This document shows positions 36,626 through 45,671 of a stretch of 64,000 nucleotides of DNA, in pieces. Source of the DNA: Candidatus Aalborgiella aggregata. Lineage in GTDB: Bacteria; Pseudomonadota; Gammaproteobacteria; Burkholderiales; Burkholderiaceae_C. Position 1 is the first letter of the stretch. Every line of letters starts with the position of its first letter. Made by a program: the position numbers and the translations under genes. A model generated the notes under the pieces. That model did not search any database, had not been told where the DNA came from, and saw only the letters and a list, made by a program, of their open reading frames with translations. Location of the stretch: assembly GCA_016705065.1 (NCBI GenBank), contig JADIYY010000002.1:434001-498000 (forward strand), in the 5' to 3' direction.

Positions 36626-36760
36626 ATGAAACGCACTTACCAACCCTCTAAAGTTCGCCGCGCACGTACGCATGGCTTTTTGGCACGCATGAAAACAGCC
36701 GGCGGTCGTGCTGTGATCAACGCACGCCGCGCCAAAGGTCGCAAGCGTTTAGCAGTCTAA
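36626..36760 (+). CDS. rpmH: 50S ribosomal protein L34
   Basis: A 44-residue, very basic protein, MKRTYQPSKVRRARTHGFL continuing to RRAKGRKRLAV, which is the full L34 sequence pattern. It starts 137 bases after the LivJ-like gene's own start on the other strand and opens the rpmH-rnpA-yidD-yidC-mnmE cluster. The upstream region has a possible -10 box GATAAT near 36576, but no DnaA boxes. Confidence 0.97.
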   Translation: MKRTYQPSKVRRARTHGFLARMKTAGGRAVINARRAKGRKRLAV

Positions 36761-36824
36761 TTTTTAGACTTCTCTACGCAGTTTGGCAGCCTCTGGAATC
36801 GTTTTTAACCCTTCGCACTCAACC

Positions 36825-37199
36825 TTGCAGCGCATCGTCGCCAAAGCACAGTTTTCCGCTGTGATGCAAGGTCAAATTGTGGCTAGAACTCCCCATTTTG
36901 CTCTGCATCAAGTGGCACTGACAGTGCCACTGTTTAATTTGGCAGAGCCTTACCTAGGGGTGCTGGTGCCAAAACGATGGGCGAAACGCGCAGTCACGCG
37001 CAACACCATCAAGCGCCAAATCTATGCCGTGAGCACCGACATGTCCAAACAAAACCCATCACCATTTCAAGCGGTCGCCTATGTGGTTAGGCTGAAATCT
37101 GGGTTTGACCGTGCTGAATTCATCAGTGCCACATCTGACAAACTGAAAGCTGCCGTTCGCTCTGAATTGCAACAGCTTTTCAAAACTTTGGTTGTTTGA
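36825..37199 (+). CDS. rnpA: ribonuclease P protein component
   Basis: The 124-residue protein cofactor of RNase P. I place the start at the TTG at 36825 (MQRIVAKAQFSAV), matching the family's MQRL-type beginning; the frame is open to 36783, but those residues are not conserved. The RNR motif is seen in KRWAKRAVTRNTIKRQI. Its stop overlaps the start of yidD by one base. Confidence 0.93.
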   Translation: MQRIVAKAQFSAVMQGQIVARTPHFALHQVALTVPLFNLAEPYLGVLVPKRWAKRAVTRNTIKRQIYAVSTDMSKQNPSPFQAVAYVVRLKSGFDRAEFISATSDKLKAAVRSELQQLFKTLVV

Positions 37200-37489
37200 T
37201 GCTAGATATCACCAAACTGCCGCAACAATTGCTAATGGGTATTGTTAAAGCCTATCGCTTGCTTCTGAGCCCATGGTTGGGATCAGGTTGCCGATTTGAG
37301 CCGACTTGCTCTGTGTATTCATTGCAAGCTTTAGAGCAGCACGGTGCCGCTAAAGGCAGTTATTTAACATTGAAGCGCATCGGTCGTTGCCATCCATGGT
37401 GCGATGGCGGAGCCGACCCTGTACCGCACACTTTTTCATTTTTCGCACACAGTTCAACCCATTCTTCTAAAGAAAAAACAGCCTCATGA
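37199..37489 (+). CDS. yidD: membrane protein insertion efficiency factor YidD
   Basis: A 96-residue protein from the ATG at 37199. The family core is present: YRLLLSPWLGSGCRFEPTCS, YSLQALEQHGAAKG, RIGRCHPWCDGGADPVP with its conserved cysteines. YidD helps YidC insert membrane proteins. The gene overlaps rnpA by one base and yidC by four. Confidence 0.95.
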   Translation: MLDITKLPQQLLMGIVKAYRLLLSPWLGSGCRFEPTCSVYSLQALEQHGAAKGSYLTLKRIGRCHPWCDGGADPVPHTFSFFAHSSTHSSKEKTAS

Positions 37490-39237
37490 ACGATATACGC
37501 CGCACGATTTTATGGGTCATTTTTGGCTTTTCCATGATCTCTTTATGGGATCAATGGCAGGTATATAACGGACACAACCCAACATTTGGCTTGGCACCAA
37601 CAACCAAAGTAGCCGCTAATCAAGCCACTCCTGCGGCAACACCCCCTTCCCCCAATACCACACCAGTAAGCAGCACCAGCGTACCAAATGCTACTAATTC
37701 AATAGCATCTCAAGCAATTAATACGTTGCCTACAGCTCAAAATGGCAATACAAACGCAGTAACCACTACTTCAGTTGCGCCAGAATTGCCTAAGCAGCGT
37801 TTCGATGTCACTACCGATGTGCTGAAGCTCACCTTTGACACTGAAGGAGGTTCACTGGTTCGCTCAGAGTTTTTGCAACATGCCGACATGGACAACAAAA
37901 CCAAAGGCGTTGTGTTGTTAGACGATAGCAAAGACCGCGTTTACATGGCACAAACTGGTTTGATAGGCGCGGCCAATTTTCCAACTCACAAAACCGTGAT
38001 GGCGGTTGCGCCGGGCGCGCGCAAATTTGAAGGCGATACCAAAGAACTGATCATTAAATTTGAATCACCCGAAGCAGGCGGTGTGAAACTGGTGAAGACC
38101 TATACCCTCAAGCGTGATGGCTATGACATTGCCGTCAAGCACGAAGTGGTGAACACCAGTACAGCGCCCGTAGCACCGCAGTTGTATTTGCAAATTTTAC
38201 GTGATGGCAACAAGCTGGCCGGTGAATCGGCTTTCTATTCCACTTTCACAGGACCAGCCGTTTACACCGAAGCCAAAAAATTCCAAAAAATCGAATTCAC
38301 CGACATTGATAAAAACAAAGTGGATGCTGAAAAACAAGCCAGCAATGGTTTTGTCGCCATGGTGCAGCATTACTTTGCCAGTGCCTGGATTTTGCCTGAC
38401 GGCATCAAACGTGATTTGTTCACCCGAAAAGTGGACAACAATTTGTACGCCGTGGGCATGATCACGGCCATAGAACCCATCACTGTGGGCGCTTCGAAAA
38501 CAGTCGAATCACGCTTTTTTGCAGGCCCACAAGTTGAAAAAACTTTAGAGAAAATCACACCCGGCCTTGAGCTGGTGAAAGACTATGGCTGGCTCACTGT
38601 GTTGGCCAAACCTTTGTACTGGTTGCTGGATGCATTGCACAGCCTAATTGGCAACTGGGGCTGGGCCATCATTGCGCTCGTTCTCTTGTTGAAAATTGCG
38701 TTTTACTGGCTCAATGCCAAAGCCTATTCCAGCATGGCCAAAATGAAAGCGGTGAACCCGCGTATCACCGCCATGCGCGAACGCTTGAAAGACCAACCGC
38801 AAGCGATGCAGCAAGAGATGATGAAAATCTACCGCGAGGAAAAAATCAACCCTATGGGTGGTTGCTTCCCCATCATGGTTCAAATTCCGGTATTCATTGC
38901 TTTGTACTGGGTGCTGCTCAGTTCTGTTGAAATGCGTAACGCCCCTTGGGCTTTGTGGATACGCGACTTATCGACTCCAGACCCCTACTACATCCTGCCA
39001 GTGGTCATGACTTTGACCACCATGTTGCAAACCGCGCTCAACCCCGCACCACCAGACCCACTGCAAGCCAAATTGATGTGGTTCATGCCACTGGCGTTCT
39101 CAGTCATGTTCTTCTTCTTCCCAGCTGGTTTGGTTTTGTACTGGATCACCAACAACATCTTGTCCATCGCGCAGCAGTGGCTCATCAATACACGCATGGG
39201 CGTGCCACCTCAGTTTAATTTGCCGAAGTTCAAATAA
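37486..39237 (+). CDS. yidC: membrane protein insertase YidC
   Basis: This 583-residue inner-membrane insertase has an N-terminal anchor (TILWVIFGFSMISLW), a linker (about 45-110), a large periplasmic beta domain, and five C-terminal helices with the catalytic groove region PMGGCFPIMVQIPVFIALYW. Residues about 68-86 in the linker (ATNSIASQAINTLPTAQN) come from a dispersed hairpin repeat; the linker tolerates this. A strong terminator follows. Confidence 0.96.
   Translation: MNDIRRTILWVIFGFSMISLWDQWQVYNGHNPTFGLAPTTKVAANQATPAATPPSPNTTPVSSTSVPNATNSIASQAINTLPTAQNGNTNAVTTTSVAPELPKQRFDVTTDVLKLTFDTEGGSLVRSEFLQHADMDNKTKGVVLLDDSKDRVYMAQTGLIGAANFPTHKTVMAVAPGARKFEGDTKELIIKFESPEAGGVKLVKTYTLKRDGYDIAVKHEVVNTSTAPVAPQLYLQILRDGNKLAGESAFYSTFTGPAVYTEAKKFQKIEFTDIDKNKVDAEKQASNGFVAMVQHYFASAWILPDGIKRDLFTRKVDNNLYAVGMITAIEPITVGASKTVESRFFAGPQVEKTLEKITPGLELVKDYGWLTVLAKPLYWLLDALHSLIGNWGWAIIALVLLLKIAFYWLNAKAYSSMAKMKAVNPRITAMRERLKDQPQAMQQEMMKIYREEKINPMGGCFPIMVQIPVFIALYWVLLSSVEMRNAPWALWIRDLSTPDPYYILPVVMTLTTMLQTALNPAPPDPLQAKLMWFMPLAFSVMFFFFPAGLVLYWITNNILSIAQQWLINTRMGVPPQFNLPKFK
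37688..37742 (+). repeat. dispersed hairpin repeat, coding copy in yidC
   Basis: GCTACTAATTCAATAGCA, AGCAATTAATACG and CCTACAGCTCAAAA follow the family order. The TAG of non-coding copies is CAA (37711-37713). Encodes part of the linker after the first membrane helix. Confidence 0.75.
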
Positions 39238-39258
39238 GGATTTAATTCTTATATCAAA

Positions 39259-39286
39259 GGGTCGCAATTAATGCGACCCTTTTTTA
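39259..39286 (+). terminator. intrinsic terminator after yidC
   Basis: GGGTCGCA and TGCGACCC pair perfectly around the loop ATTAA and are followed by six T's. It separates yidC from mnmE. Confidence 0.9.
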
Positions 39287-39303
39287 TTGGACAATCAACA
39301 TTC

Positions 39304-40749
39304 ATGAAGGCCTTTTCACAAACCCCCATCGTCGCCATCGCCACCCCACCTGGTCGCGGCGCAGTGGGCATTGTGCGTGTTTCGGGTCAAAACCTAGCCC
39401 CCCTCATTCAAGCGATTTGTGGCCGCGAATTAAAACCACGTGATGCCACCTATTTGCCCTTTCTAGATGCCAAAGGCCAAGCCATAGACCACGGTTTGGC
39501 ACTCTTTTTTCCTGCTCCACATTCGTTCACGGGTGAAGATGTACTGGAGCTGCAAGCGCATGGCGGACCAGTGGTGATGCAGCTTTTGGTATCGCGATGC
39601 TTGGAAGCCAGTGCAGAATTACAAGCCACCACACAGCAAGCGCGATTACCTGGTCTGCGCATCGCCCAGCCAGGCGAATTCACCCAACGCGCTTTTTTGA
39701 ACGACAAAATGGATTTGGCACAAGCCGAAGCGGTGGCGGATTTGATCGACGCCAGCACTGAAGCTGCCGCACGCGGCGCAGTGCGCAGTTTGTCTGGCGA
39801 ATTTTCCAAAGAAGTCCACACTTTACTGGACGCACTCATTCACCTGCGCATGTTGGTGGAAGCCACTTTGGACTTTCCCGAGGAAGACATCGATTTTTTG
39901 CAAAAGGCCGATGCAAAAGGTCAGCTGAACCGATTACAAAGCACTTTGGCCAGTGTGATGCAGCGCGCCGCTCAGGGTGCGCTACTTCGTGAAGGCATCA
40001 AAGTGGTGATTGCTGGGCAGCCCAATGCGGGCAAATCATCCTTGCTCAACGCGCTGGTTGGTGCAGAACTCGCCATCGTCACCCCCATTGCTGGTACCAC
40101 ACGCGACAAGGTGCAGCAAACCATTCAAATCGAAGGCATACCGCTGCACATCATCGACACCGCTGGCTTGCGTGAGAGCAACGATGAAGTCGAAAAAATC
40201 GGCATTGAACGCGCTTGGGCAGAAATTGGTGCGGCTGATGCTGTGTTGTTTTTGCATGATTTGGTACGCTGGAACGACCAGAATGAATTGGTCAGCTATC
40301 AAGCTGCAGATGCCAACATCGCCTCCCAACTCACCAAATTGTTACCCCAACGTGTGCCCGTGATTCAGGTGTGGAACAAGGTGGATGCAGTTCAACCGCA
40401 TTTGGCTGCGCAAGCAATGGCAACGCCATCTGATAGCGTCAATATCGCCATCTCTGCCAAAAGCGGGCAAGGACTTGAAACGCTGCGGCATACCCTACTT
40501 GAAGTGGTAGGCTGGCAACCCGCTTCTGAGGGCACCTACATTGCCAGAGAGCGCCATGTGCAGGCCTTGCGACAAGTGCGAATGCATTTGGATTTAGCCA
40601 GCAGCCAACTCAATGCCAAATCTCAGGCGCTGGATTTACTCGCTGAAGAACTGCGCCTGGCTCAAAATGCTTTAAGTTCCATCACCGGCGAGTTCAGCTC
40701 AGACGACTTGTTGGGCGTAATATTTTCTAAATTTTGTATTGGTAAGTAA
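39304..40749 (+). CDS. mnmE: tRNA uridine-5-carboxymethylaminomethyl modification GTPase MnmE
   Basis: With MnmG it modifies U34 of several tRNAs. The ATG at 39304 gives MKAFSQTPIVAIATPPGRGA; an upstream in-frame ATG lies in the terminator loop and is discarded. The 481 residues contain the folate-binding N-domain, the G domain with GQPNAGKSSLLNAL, TPIAGTTRDK and DTAGLRES, and the C-terminal FCIGK with its essential cysteine. Confidence 0.96.
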   Translation: MKAFSQTPIVAIATPPGRGAVGIVRVSGQNLAPLIQAICGRELKPRDATYLPFLDAKGQAIDHGLALFFPAPHSFTGEDVLELQAHGGPVVMQLLVSRCLEASAELQATTQQARLPGLRIAQPGEFTQRAFLNDKMDLAQAEAVADLIDASTEAAARGAVRSLSGEFSKEVHTLLDALIHLRMLVEATLDFPEEDIDFLQKADAKGQLNRLQSTLASVMQRAAQGALLREGIKVVIAGQPNAGKSSLLNALVGAELAIVTPIAGTTRDKVQQTIQIEGIPLHIIDTAGLRESNDEVEKIGIERAWAEIGAADAVLFLHDLVRWNDQNELVSYQAADANIASQLTKLLPQRVPVIQVWNKVDAVQPHLAAQAMATPSDSVNIAISAKSGQGLETLRHTLLEVVGWQPASEGTYIARERHVQALRQVRMHLDLASSQLNAKSQALDLLAEELRLAQNALSSITGEFSSDDLLGVIFSKFCIGK

Positions 40750-40784
40750 TAAATTGTTAGCTTTATATTGCATAAAATGCGGAG

Positions 40785-41498
40785 GTGGACATTCAACCCG
40801 TACTTTTGCCATTAAATGGACGTAATTTAGTTTACTATTTGTCACTCTTTGCCATGTTTCTAGTCCTTGGTAGCTTGTATGGTGATGTAGGTACGTTACT
40901 GTTTGGACACAGTTGGTCTGTCGATTTGGCCAAGTATTTGGTGGGCACTTCACGCGAGGGCAACATCAGCAGTTTCTTCAGTGCTGTCTTGCTGTTAATG
41001 TCAGCATGCTTGTTAGGCATGATTTATCTGTTTAAAAAACAAGACAAAGACACGTTTGCCACACAATGGCTAGTATTGACTTTGGGGTTTTTTCTGATGT
41101 CTTTTGACGAAGCCGTTTCCATACATGAGTTAATGGTCACACCCATGCGCAAACTGCTTGCGCTACAGGTATATGGTGTTTTGTATTACGCTTGGGTTGT
41201 GCCAGCTTTGGTGTTGGTCGCTGGCTTGGCTTTATATTTCTACCGTTTTATGTTGCATTTACCAAAGCAAACGTGTGGAATGTTTGTATTTTCAGCGTTG
41301 TTGTTTTTGGGTGGCTGCATTGGTTTTGAAATGCTTGGCGGTTGGCATGTAGAGCAGTTTGGCTTGAAAAATCTAACTTACATCGCCGTAGTTACTTTAG
41401 AAGAAAGTTTTGAAATGGCTGGTATCATTTTGTTCATCCACAGCTTAATGCTTTATATGAAAAAGCAAAATATGCGATTCAATCTCCAAGCTATTTAG
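40785..41498 (+). CDS. unknown membrane protein with DEA-HE and EE-FE motifs
   Basis: I do not recognise a named family. The 237 residues form about six membrane helices. Two acidic/His motifs stand out: MSFDEAVSIHEL before helix four and VTLEESFEMAGIILF in the last helix, which suggests a metal site or conserved channel charges. The start is unclear: the GTG at 40785 sits directly on GGAGG, too close to use it; ATT at 40791 would be well spaced but rare; the ATG at 40854 would cut into helix one. Codons are richer in A/T than in mnmE or glcB around it, so it may be acquired. No partner gene. Confidence 0.65.
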   Translation: MDIQPVLLPLNGRNLVYYLSLFAMFLVLGSLYGDVGTLLFGHSWSVDLAKYLVGTSREGNISSFFSAVLLLMSACLLGMIYLFKKQDKDTFATQWLVLTLGFFLMSFDEAVSIHELMVTPMRKLLALQVYGVLYYAWVVPALVLVAGLALYFYRFMLHLPKQTCGMFVFSALLFLGGCIGFEMLGGWHVEQFGLKNLTYIAVVTLEESFEMAGIILFIHSLMLYMKKQNMRFNLQAI

Positions 41499-41611
41499 AG
41501 GTGACCCACAAGCTTCCGTCAGATAAGAAGTTATCATAGCGGTATCGACGCCCTACCCTGGTGTTCAAGCACTGCCATTTGCGAAAACCGTCGCGTTATG
41601 GAACCATTGTG
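41499..41611 (-). other. possible gene remnant between membrane protein and glcB
   Basis: On the minus strand, 41501-41602 reads as RDGFRKWQCLNTRVGRRY then RYDNFLSDGSLWVTSK and a stop, without a start codon and preceded by a stop. It looks like the end of a protein gene, but it is too short to identify and may be chance. Confidence 0.25.
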
Positions 41612-41682
41612 ATGCTATATATTTGATAGCAACTTAGGCAATAAATACACTGGCTACAGCCATAATTGACCATATTTTTACA
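41612..41682 (+). repeat. dispersed hairpin repeat, intergenic, before glcB
   Basis: TGCTATATATTTGATAGCA is the hairpin; CTTAGGCAATAAATACAC, TGGCTACAGCC and ATATTTTTACAG follow. It ends 27 bases before the malate synthase start, so it may lie in the glcB leader. Confidence 0.8.
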
Positions 41683-41709
41683 GATTAAACCATTTTTCGA
41701 AAGATAACC

Positions 41710-43950
41710 ATGTCCACTAACCGCACCTCAGCACACCGCTTGCAAGTCGCCAGCAATTTGCATGATTTTGTTAACTCACAGGTCTTGCCTGGCACTGGCG
41801 TGGACAGCGCCAAATTTTGGCAAGGGTTTGACGCCATCGTGGCGGATTTGGCACCTAAAAATATCGCTTTATTGGCTGAGCGCGACCGCCTGCAAACCGA
41901 ATTGGACGGGTGGCACAAAGCCCATCCAGGCGAAATCAAAGACATGCCAGCTTATAAAGCCTTTTTGGAAAAAATTGGCTACATCGTGCCACCACCTGCA
42001 ACAGCCGATGCGCAAATCACCACCGCCAATGTGGACAGTGAATTGGCCTTGCAAGCTGGCCCACAATTGGTGGTGCCAATTTTGAACGCACGCTACGCCT
42101 TGAACGCGGCCAACGCACGTTGGGGCTCTTTGTACGATGCTCTCTATGGCACCGATGCAATACCTGAAACCGATGGAGCTGAAAAAGGCAAAGGCTACAA
42201 CCCAGTCCGTGGCAACAAAGTCATCGCCTTTGCACGCGCATTTTTAGATCAAGCAGCACCTTTGGAAAAAGGTTCACACGCTGATGCCACTGTGTACCAC
42301 GTCGAAAACGGCCAGTTATTGGTCTCTACCATGGGCGGTCAGCGTACAGGTTTGAAAAACCCAGCCCAGTTTGTTGGCTACCAAGGTTTGGCGGCTGGTC
42401 CATCATCGGTTTTGTTGGTCAACAACGGCTTGCACATTGACATTCAAATCGACCGCAGCACCACCATTGGACAAACCGATGTGGCAGGTGTGTCCGACGT
42501 GGTGGTGGAAGCCGCTTTGTCGACCATTTTGGATTTGGAAGACTCGGTCGCGGTGGTAGATGCCGACGACAAAGTGCTGGCATACAGCAACTGGTTGGGC
42601 ATTTTGAAAGGCACTTTGACCGAAGCGGTTGAAAAAGGTGGCAAAACTTTCACCCGTGGTTTGAATGCAGACCGCGTGTACACAGCACCCAATGGCAAAG
42701 GCGAAGTACGCCAACATGGCCGTTCATTGATGTTCTTGCGCAACGTGGGTCACTTGATGACCAACCCTGCCATTTTGTACACCGATGCCGCAAACACCGT
42801 ACGCGAAATTCCAGAAGGTATTTTGGACGCCGTCGTCACCGTGGCGATTGCCATGCACGATTTGAAGCGCCCTGCCACACAAACCATTGGCAACTCACGC
42901 ACCGGTTCGATCTACATCGTCAAGCCTAAAATGCACGGCCCGGCCGAAGTGGCGTTTGCATCTGAATTGTTTGGCCGCGTGGAGCAACTCTTGGGCTTGC
43001 CAGTCAACACCGTGAAGCTGGGCATCATGGACGAAGAGCGCCGCACCAGTGTGAATTTGAAAGCCTGTATCGCCGCTGCTAAGGCTCGCGTGGCTTTTAT
43101 CAACACCGGCTTCTTAGACCGCACCGGTGATGAAATGCACACCGCCATGCACGCTGGCGCCATGATTCGCAAAGCCGACATGAAAGCCAGCCAATGGATT
43201 CACGCCTACGAGAAAAACAACGTGCTAACTGGTTTGTGCTGCGGCTTGCGTGGTAAAGCACAAATTGGCAAAGGCATGTGGGCCATGCCTGATTTGATGA
43301 AAGCCATGTTGGAACAAAAAGTGGCGCACCCCAAAGCTGGTGCCAACACCGCTTGGGTACCCAGCCCAACAGGTGCAACTTTGCACGCGCTGCACTACCA
43401 CCAAGTCAATGTCAGCGCCATTCAAGCCGAGATGCAAGCCACGCACGCAGCGCGCGACGCGCAAATCGAGCGTGACGCTTTGCTCAGTGGCCTGTTGCAC
43501 ATCCCAGTTGCCTCTGCCGAGGTGCGCGCCAAGTGGACAGCTACAGACATACAACAAGAACTGGACAACAATGCCCAAGGTATTTTGGGTTACGTGGTGC
43601 GCTGGATCGACCAAGGCGTGGGTTGCTCAAAAGTGCCTGACATCCACAACGTGGGTTTGATGGAAGACCGCGCGACTTTGCGCATCAGCAGCCAACACAT
43701 CGCCAACTGGTTGCACCACGGCGTCACCAATGCCGCACAAGTCAACGCCACGTTTGAGCGCATGGCCGCAGTGGTGGATGGTCAAAATGCAGGCGATGCC
43801 TTCTACAAAAAAATGGCCGGCAACTTCGCCAACAGCGCTGCCTACAAAGCAGCTTGCGATTTGGTCTTCAAAGGCATGGCACAACCCAGCGGCTACACCG
43901 AGCCGCTGTTGCACGCTTGGCGTTTGAAGGTGAAGGCGGGTACAGCTTGA
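41710..43950 (+). CDS. glcB: malate synthase G
   Basis: A 746-residue enzyme condensing glyoxylate and acetyl-CoA to malate. The G-form length and the segments GRSLMFLRNVGHLM, LKLGIMDEERRTSVNLKACI (as KLGIMDEERRTSVN here) and FINTGFLDRTGDEMHTAMHAG, quoted in part, are clear. It serves growth on acetate or glycolate and glyoxylate and complements the PEP carboxykinase at 20.6 kb. Isocitrate lyase and glycolate oxidase genes are not in the window. A TTGA overlap joins it to a small membrane-protein gene. Confidence 0.95.
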   Translation: MSTNRTSAHRLQVASNLHDFVNSQVLPGTGVDSAKFWQGFDAIVADLAPKNIALLAERDRLQTELDGWHKAHPGEIKDMPAYKAFLEKIGYIVPPPATADAQITTANVDSELALQAGPQLVVPILNARYALNAANARWGSLYDALYGTDAIPETDGAEKGKGYNPVRGNKVIAFARAFLDQAAPLEKGSHADATVYHVENGQLLVSTMGGQRTGLKNPAQFVGYQGLAAGPSSVLLVNNGLHIDIQIDRSTTIGQTDVAGVSDVVVEAALSTILDLEDSVAVVDADDKVLAYSNWLGILKGTLTEAVEKGGKTFTRGLNADRVYTAPNGKGEVRQHGRSLMFLRNVGHLMTNPAILYTDAANTVREIPEGILDAVVTVAIAMHDLKRPATQTIGNSRTGSIYIVKPKMHGPAEVAFASELFGRVEQLLGLPVNTVKLGIMDEERRTSVNLKACIAAAKARVAFINTGFLDRTGDEMHTAMHAGAMIRKADMKASQWIHAYEKNNVLTGLCCGLRGKAQIGKGMWAMPDLMKAMLEQKVAHPKAGANTAWVPSPTGATLHALHYHQVNVSAIQAEMQATHAARDAQIERDALLSGLLHIPVASAEVRAKWTATDIQQELDNNAQGILGYVVRWIDQGVGCSKVPDIHNVGLMEDRATLRISSQHIANWLHHGVTNAAQVNATFERMAAVVDGQNAGDAFYKKMAGNFANSAAYKAACDLVFKGMAQPSGYTEPLLHAWRLKVKAGTA

Positions 43951-44180
43951 ACTGGCTTGACCGCTTTCCAATGTGGTGGTTGGTGATGATTGCGGTGTAC
44001 TTGGGTTTTGCACCGTTTCAGCCTGAACCCCACTTGGTGGAAAAACTCCGCATGCTGAGTCAAGGTACCTTGACTCAACCGCTGGATATTTTCGATCTGC
44101 TGATGCACGCCACGCCGCTGGTTTTATTGGCAATAAAGATATGGCGGAATGTGGCGCGCGCGGGTAAATTGTTGAAGTAG
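43947..44180 (+). CDS. small membrane protein, two hydrophobic segments
   Basis: A 77-residue protein starting at a TTG that overlaps the malate synthase stop (TTGA), so it is probably translated by coupling. It has a helix WWLVMIAVYLGFAPF, a polar middle EPHLVEKLRMLSQGTLTQP, and a second helix DLLMHATPLVLLAIKIW. I recall similar short proteins, sometimes labelled RND transporter, in Comamonadaceae, but no function is known. The longer open frame inside glcB is ignored. Confidence 0.65.
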   Translation: MNWLDRFPMWWLVMIAVYLGFAPFQPEPHLVEKLRMLSQGTLTQPLDIFDLLMHATPLVLLAIKIWRNVARAGKLLK

Positions 44181-44188
44181 TCTCTAAT

Positions 44189-44256
44189 TGCTATAAATTT
44201 AATTGCACACTAGGCAATCAATACGCCGGCTGCAGGCTGTTTTTTCATATATTTTT
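44189..44256 (+). repeat. dispersed hairpin repeat, intergenic
   Basis: TGCTATAAATTTAATTGCA, CACTAGGCAATCAATACG, CCGGCTGCAGGCTG and TTTTTTCATATATTTTTC. The right-hand part matches the M16-gene copy at 4060, showing that the element can extend to about 68 bases. It lies between the small membrane protein and the TPR gene. Confidence 0.8.
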
Positions 44257-44339
44257 CTTGTGCGGCGCTGAATTTGGCACCCTCATGCCTGGGCGTAAAG
44301 CCATTTCGAAGGCAGCTCGTTTGCGAATGATTTATTATC

Positions 44340-45671
44340 ATGTTTATGATGCCAATTTTCGCCCCTGTCAAATCCCGCTCTAAATACCAAAAGTTGGTGG
44401 TTTCATGGGCGAGTTGGGCCGCAGCGTTCATGTTCGCGAGTAGCCTGCCAGTTTGGGCGCAAGACAAAACGACGGATACAACGACAGAAACACCCATCGT
44501 CAATTCCGCCATGGATGGCGAATTATTTTTCAAAATATTATTGGGTGAATTGAGTTTGCTGGATGACAAACCCAGAGACGCCTACGCGCTGATTTTGGAC
44601 AGCGCTAAAAAGTCCAAAGATGAACGTTTATTTGAACGCGCGATGGGCATCGCTTTGCAGGCGCGCGCAGGGGAATCTGCGCTGACCGTTGCCAAAGCGT
44701 GGCGTGCGGCTTTGCCTGATTCGCTGGATGCGGTACGCGCCGAATTCGAACTGACCATTGCCCTGAATAAAGTGGATTTGCAAGCCAAAGCTTTGGACGA
44801 TTACATGGCCTTGGTGCAGACCCAATTTGCCAACGATGTGGCTGCGCGTGATGAGGCCTTGATGTCCTTGCTGGCTTTGCTGGCGCGCGCTTCCAATACA
44901 GCTAACAAAGCAACGGTCGCACCCCTCACCGAAAAAGTGTTGTCTAAATTGGTGTTGACACCCAGCAGCAAACCTGAAATGCGCGTGCTTTATGCGCGCA
45001 CCTTGCAGATGATGGGCCGTTTTGACGATGGCATGAAAGCCTTGACCGTGCTGCCTGAAGCAACGCCCGAACAATCGCAATACAAAGTGAACGCACAGGT
45101 GCAAATGCTGCGTGACAACCAGCAATTCCAAGCTGCCTACGATTTGTTAAATCAAAACGTCCAAAAACTCAGCACCACCGATGCCAAATCCATTGTGCTG
45201 GCCGATTGGCACTATGACTTGGCCATGTTGGCGGAAAAAACCAATCGCTTAGGTGAAATGGAACGCTTGTTGCGCTTGGTGATTGCCGCCAAGCCAGATG
45301 ACGCCCAAGCCTACAACGCCTTGGGCTACTCACTCGCAGACCGTGGCTTGCGTTTGGCTGAAGCCAAAGTTTTATTGCTCAAAGCCGTGCAGCTGGCACC
45401 CAATGACCCGTTCATAGCCGATAGCTTGGGTTGGGTTGAATTCAAGCTGGGTAATTTAGAACAAGCCAAACTGATATTAATATCCGCATTTGAAGCCAAA
45501 CCCGATGCCGAGATTGCCACGCATTTGGGCGAAGTGTTGTGGACACAAGGGCTGAAAACCGAAGCCATCACCGTTTGGCAAGCGGCACGCATGATCAACC
45601 CCAACCACCCCACATTGCTTGAAACCTTGAAACGCTTGGGTGTGAGTTTGGACGCAAGCACCAAGGTGTGA
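44340..45671 (+). CDS. tetratricopeptide-repeat protein, exported
   Basis: A 443-residue protein with an N-terminal membrane or signal segment ending near LPVWAQ (residue 41), followed by helical pairs with TPR spacing, best seen in AYNALGYSLADRGLRLAEAK, PFIADSLGWVEFKLGNLEQA and ATHLGEVLWTQGLKTEAI. It probably scaffolds outer-membrane or lipoprotein assembly, as it immediately precedes lolB, with which it overlaps by four bases. Three in-frame ATGs (44340, 44346, 44349) compete for the start. Confidence 0.85.
   Translation: MFMMPIFAPVKSRSKYQKLVVSWASWAAAFMFASSLPVWAQDKTTDTTTETPIVNSAMDGELFFKILLGELSLLDDKPRDAYALILDSAKKSKDERLFERAMGIALQARAGESALTVAKAWRAALPDSLDAVRAEFELTIALNKVDLQAKALDDYMALVQTQFANDVAARDEALMSLLALLARASNTANKATVAPLTEKVLSKLVLTPSSKPEMRVLYARTLQMMGRFDDGMKALTVLPEATPEQSQYKVNAQVQMLRDNQQFQAAYDLLNQNVQKLSTTDAKSIVLADWHYDLAMLAEKTNRLGEMERLLRLVIAAKPDDAQAYNALGYSLADRGLRLAEAKVLLLKAVQLAPNDPFIADSLGWVEFKLGNLEQAKLILISAFEAKPDAEIATHLGEVLWTQGLKTEAITVWQAARMINPNHPTLLETLKRLGVSLDASTKV

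Noticed and set aside
39271..39303. Upstream ATG giving mnmE a longer start
   Set aside because: The ATG lies within the yidC terminator loop; the conserved MnmE start is at 39304.
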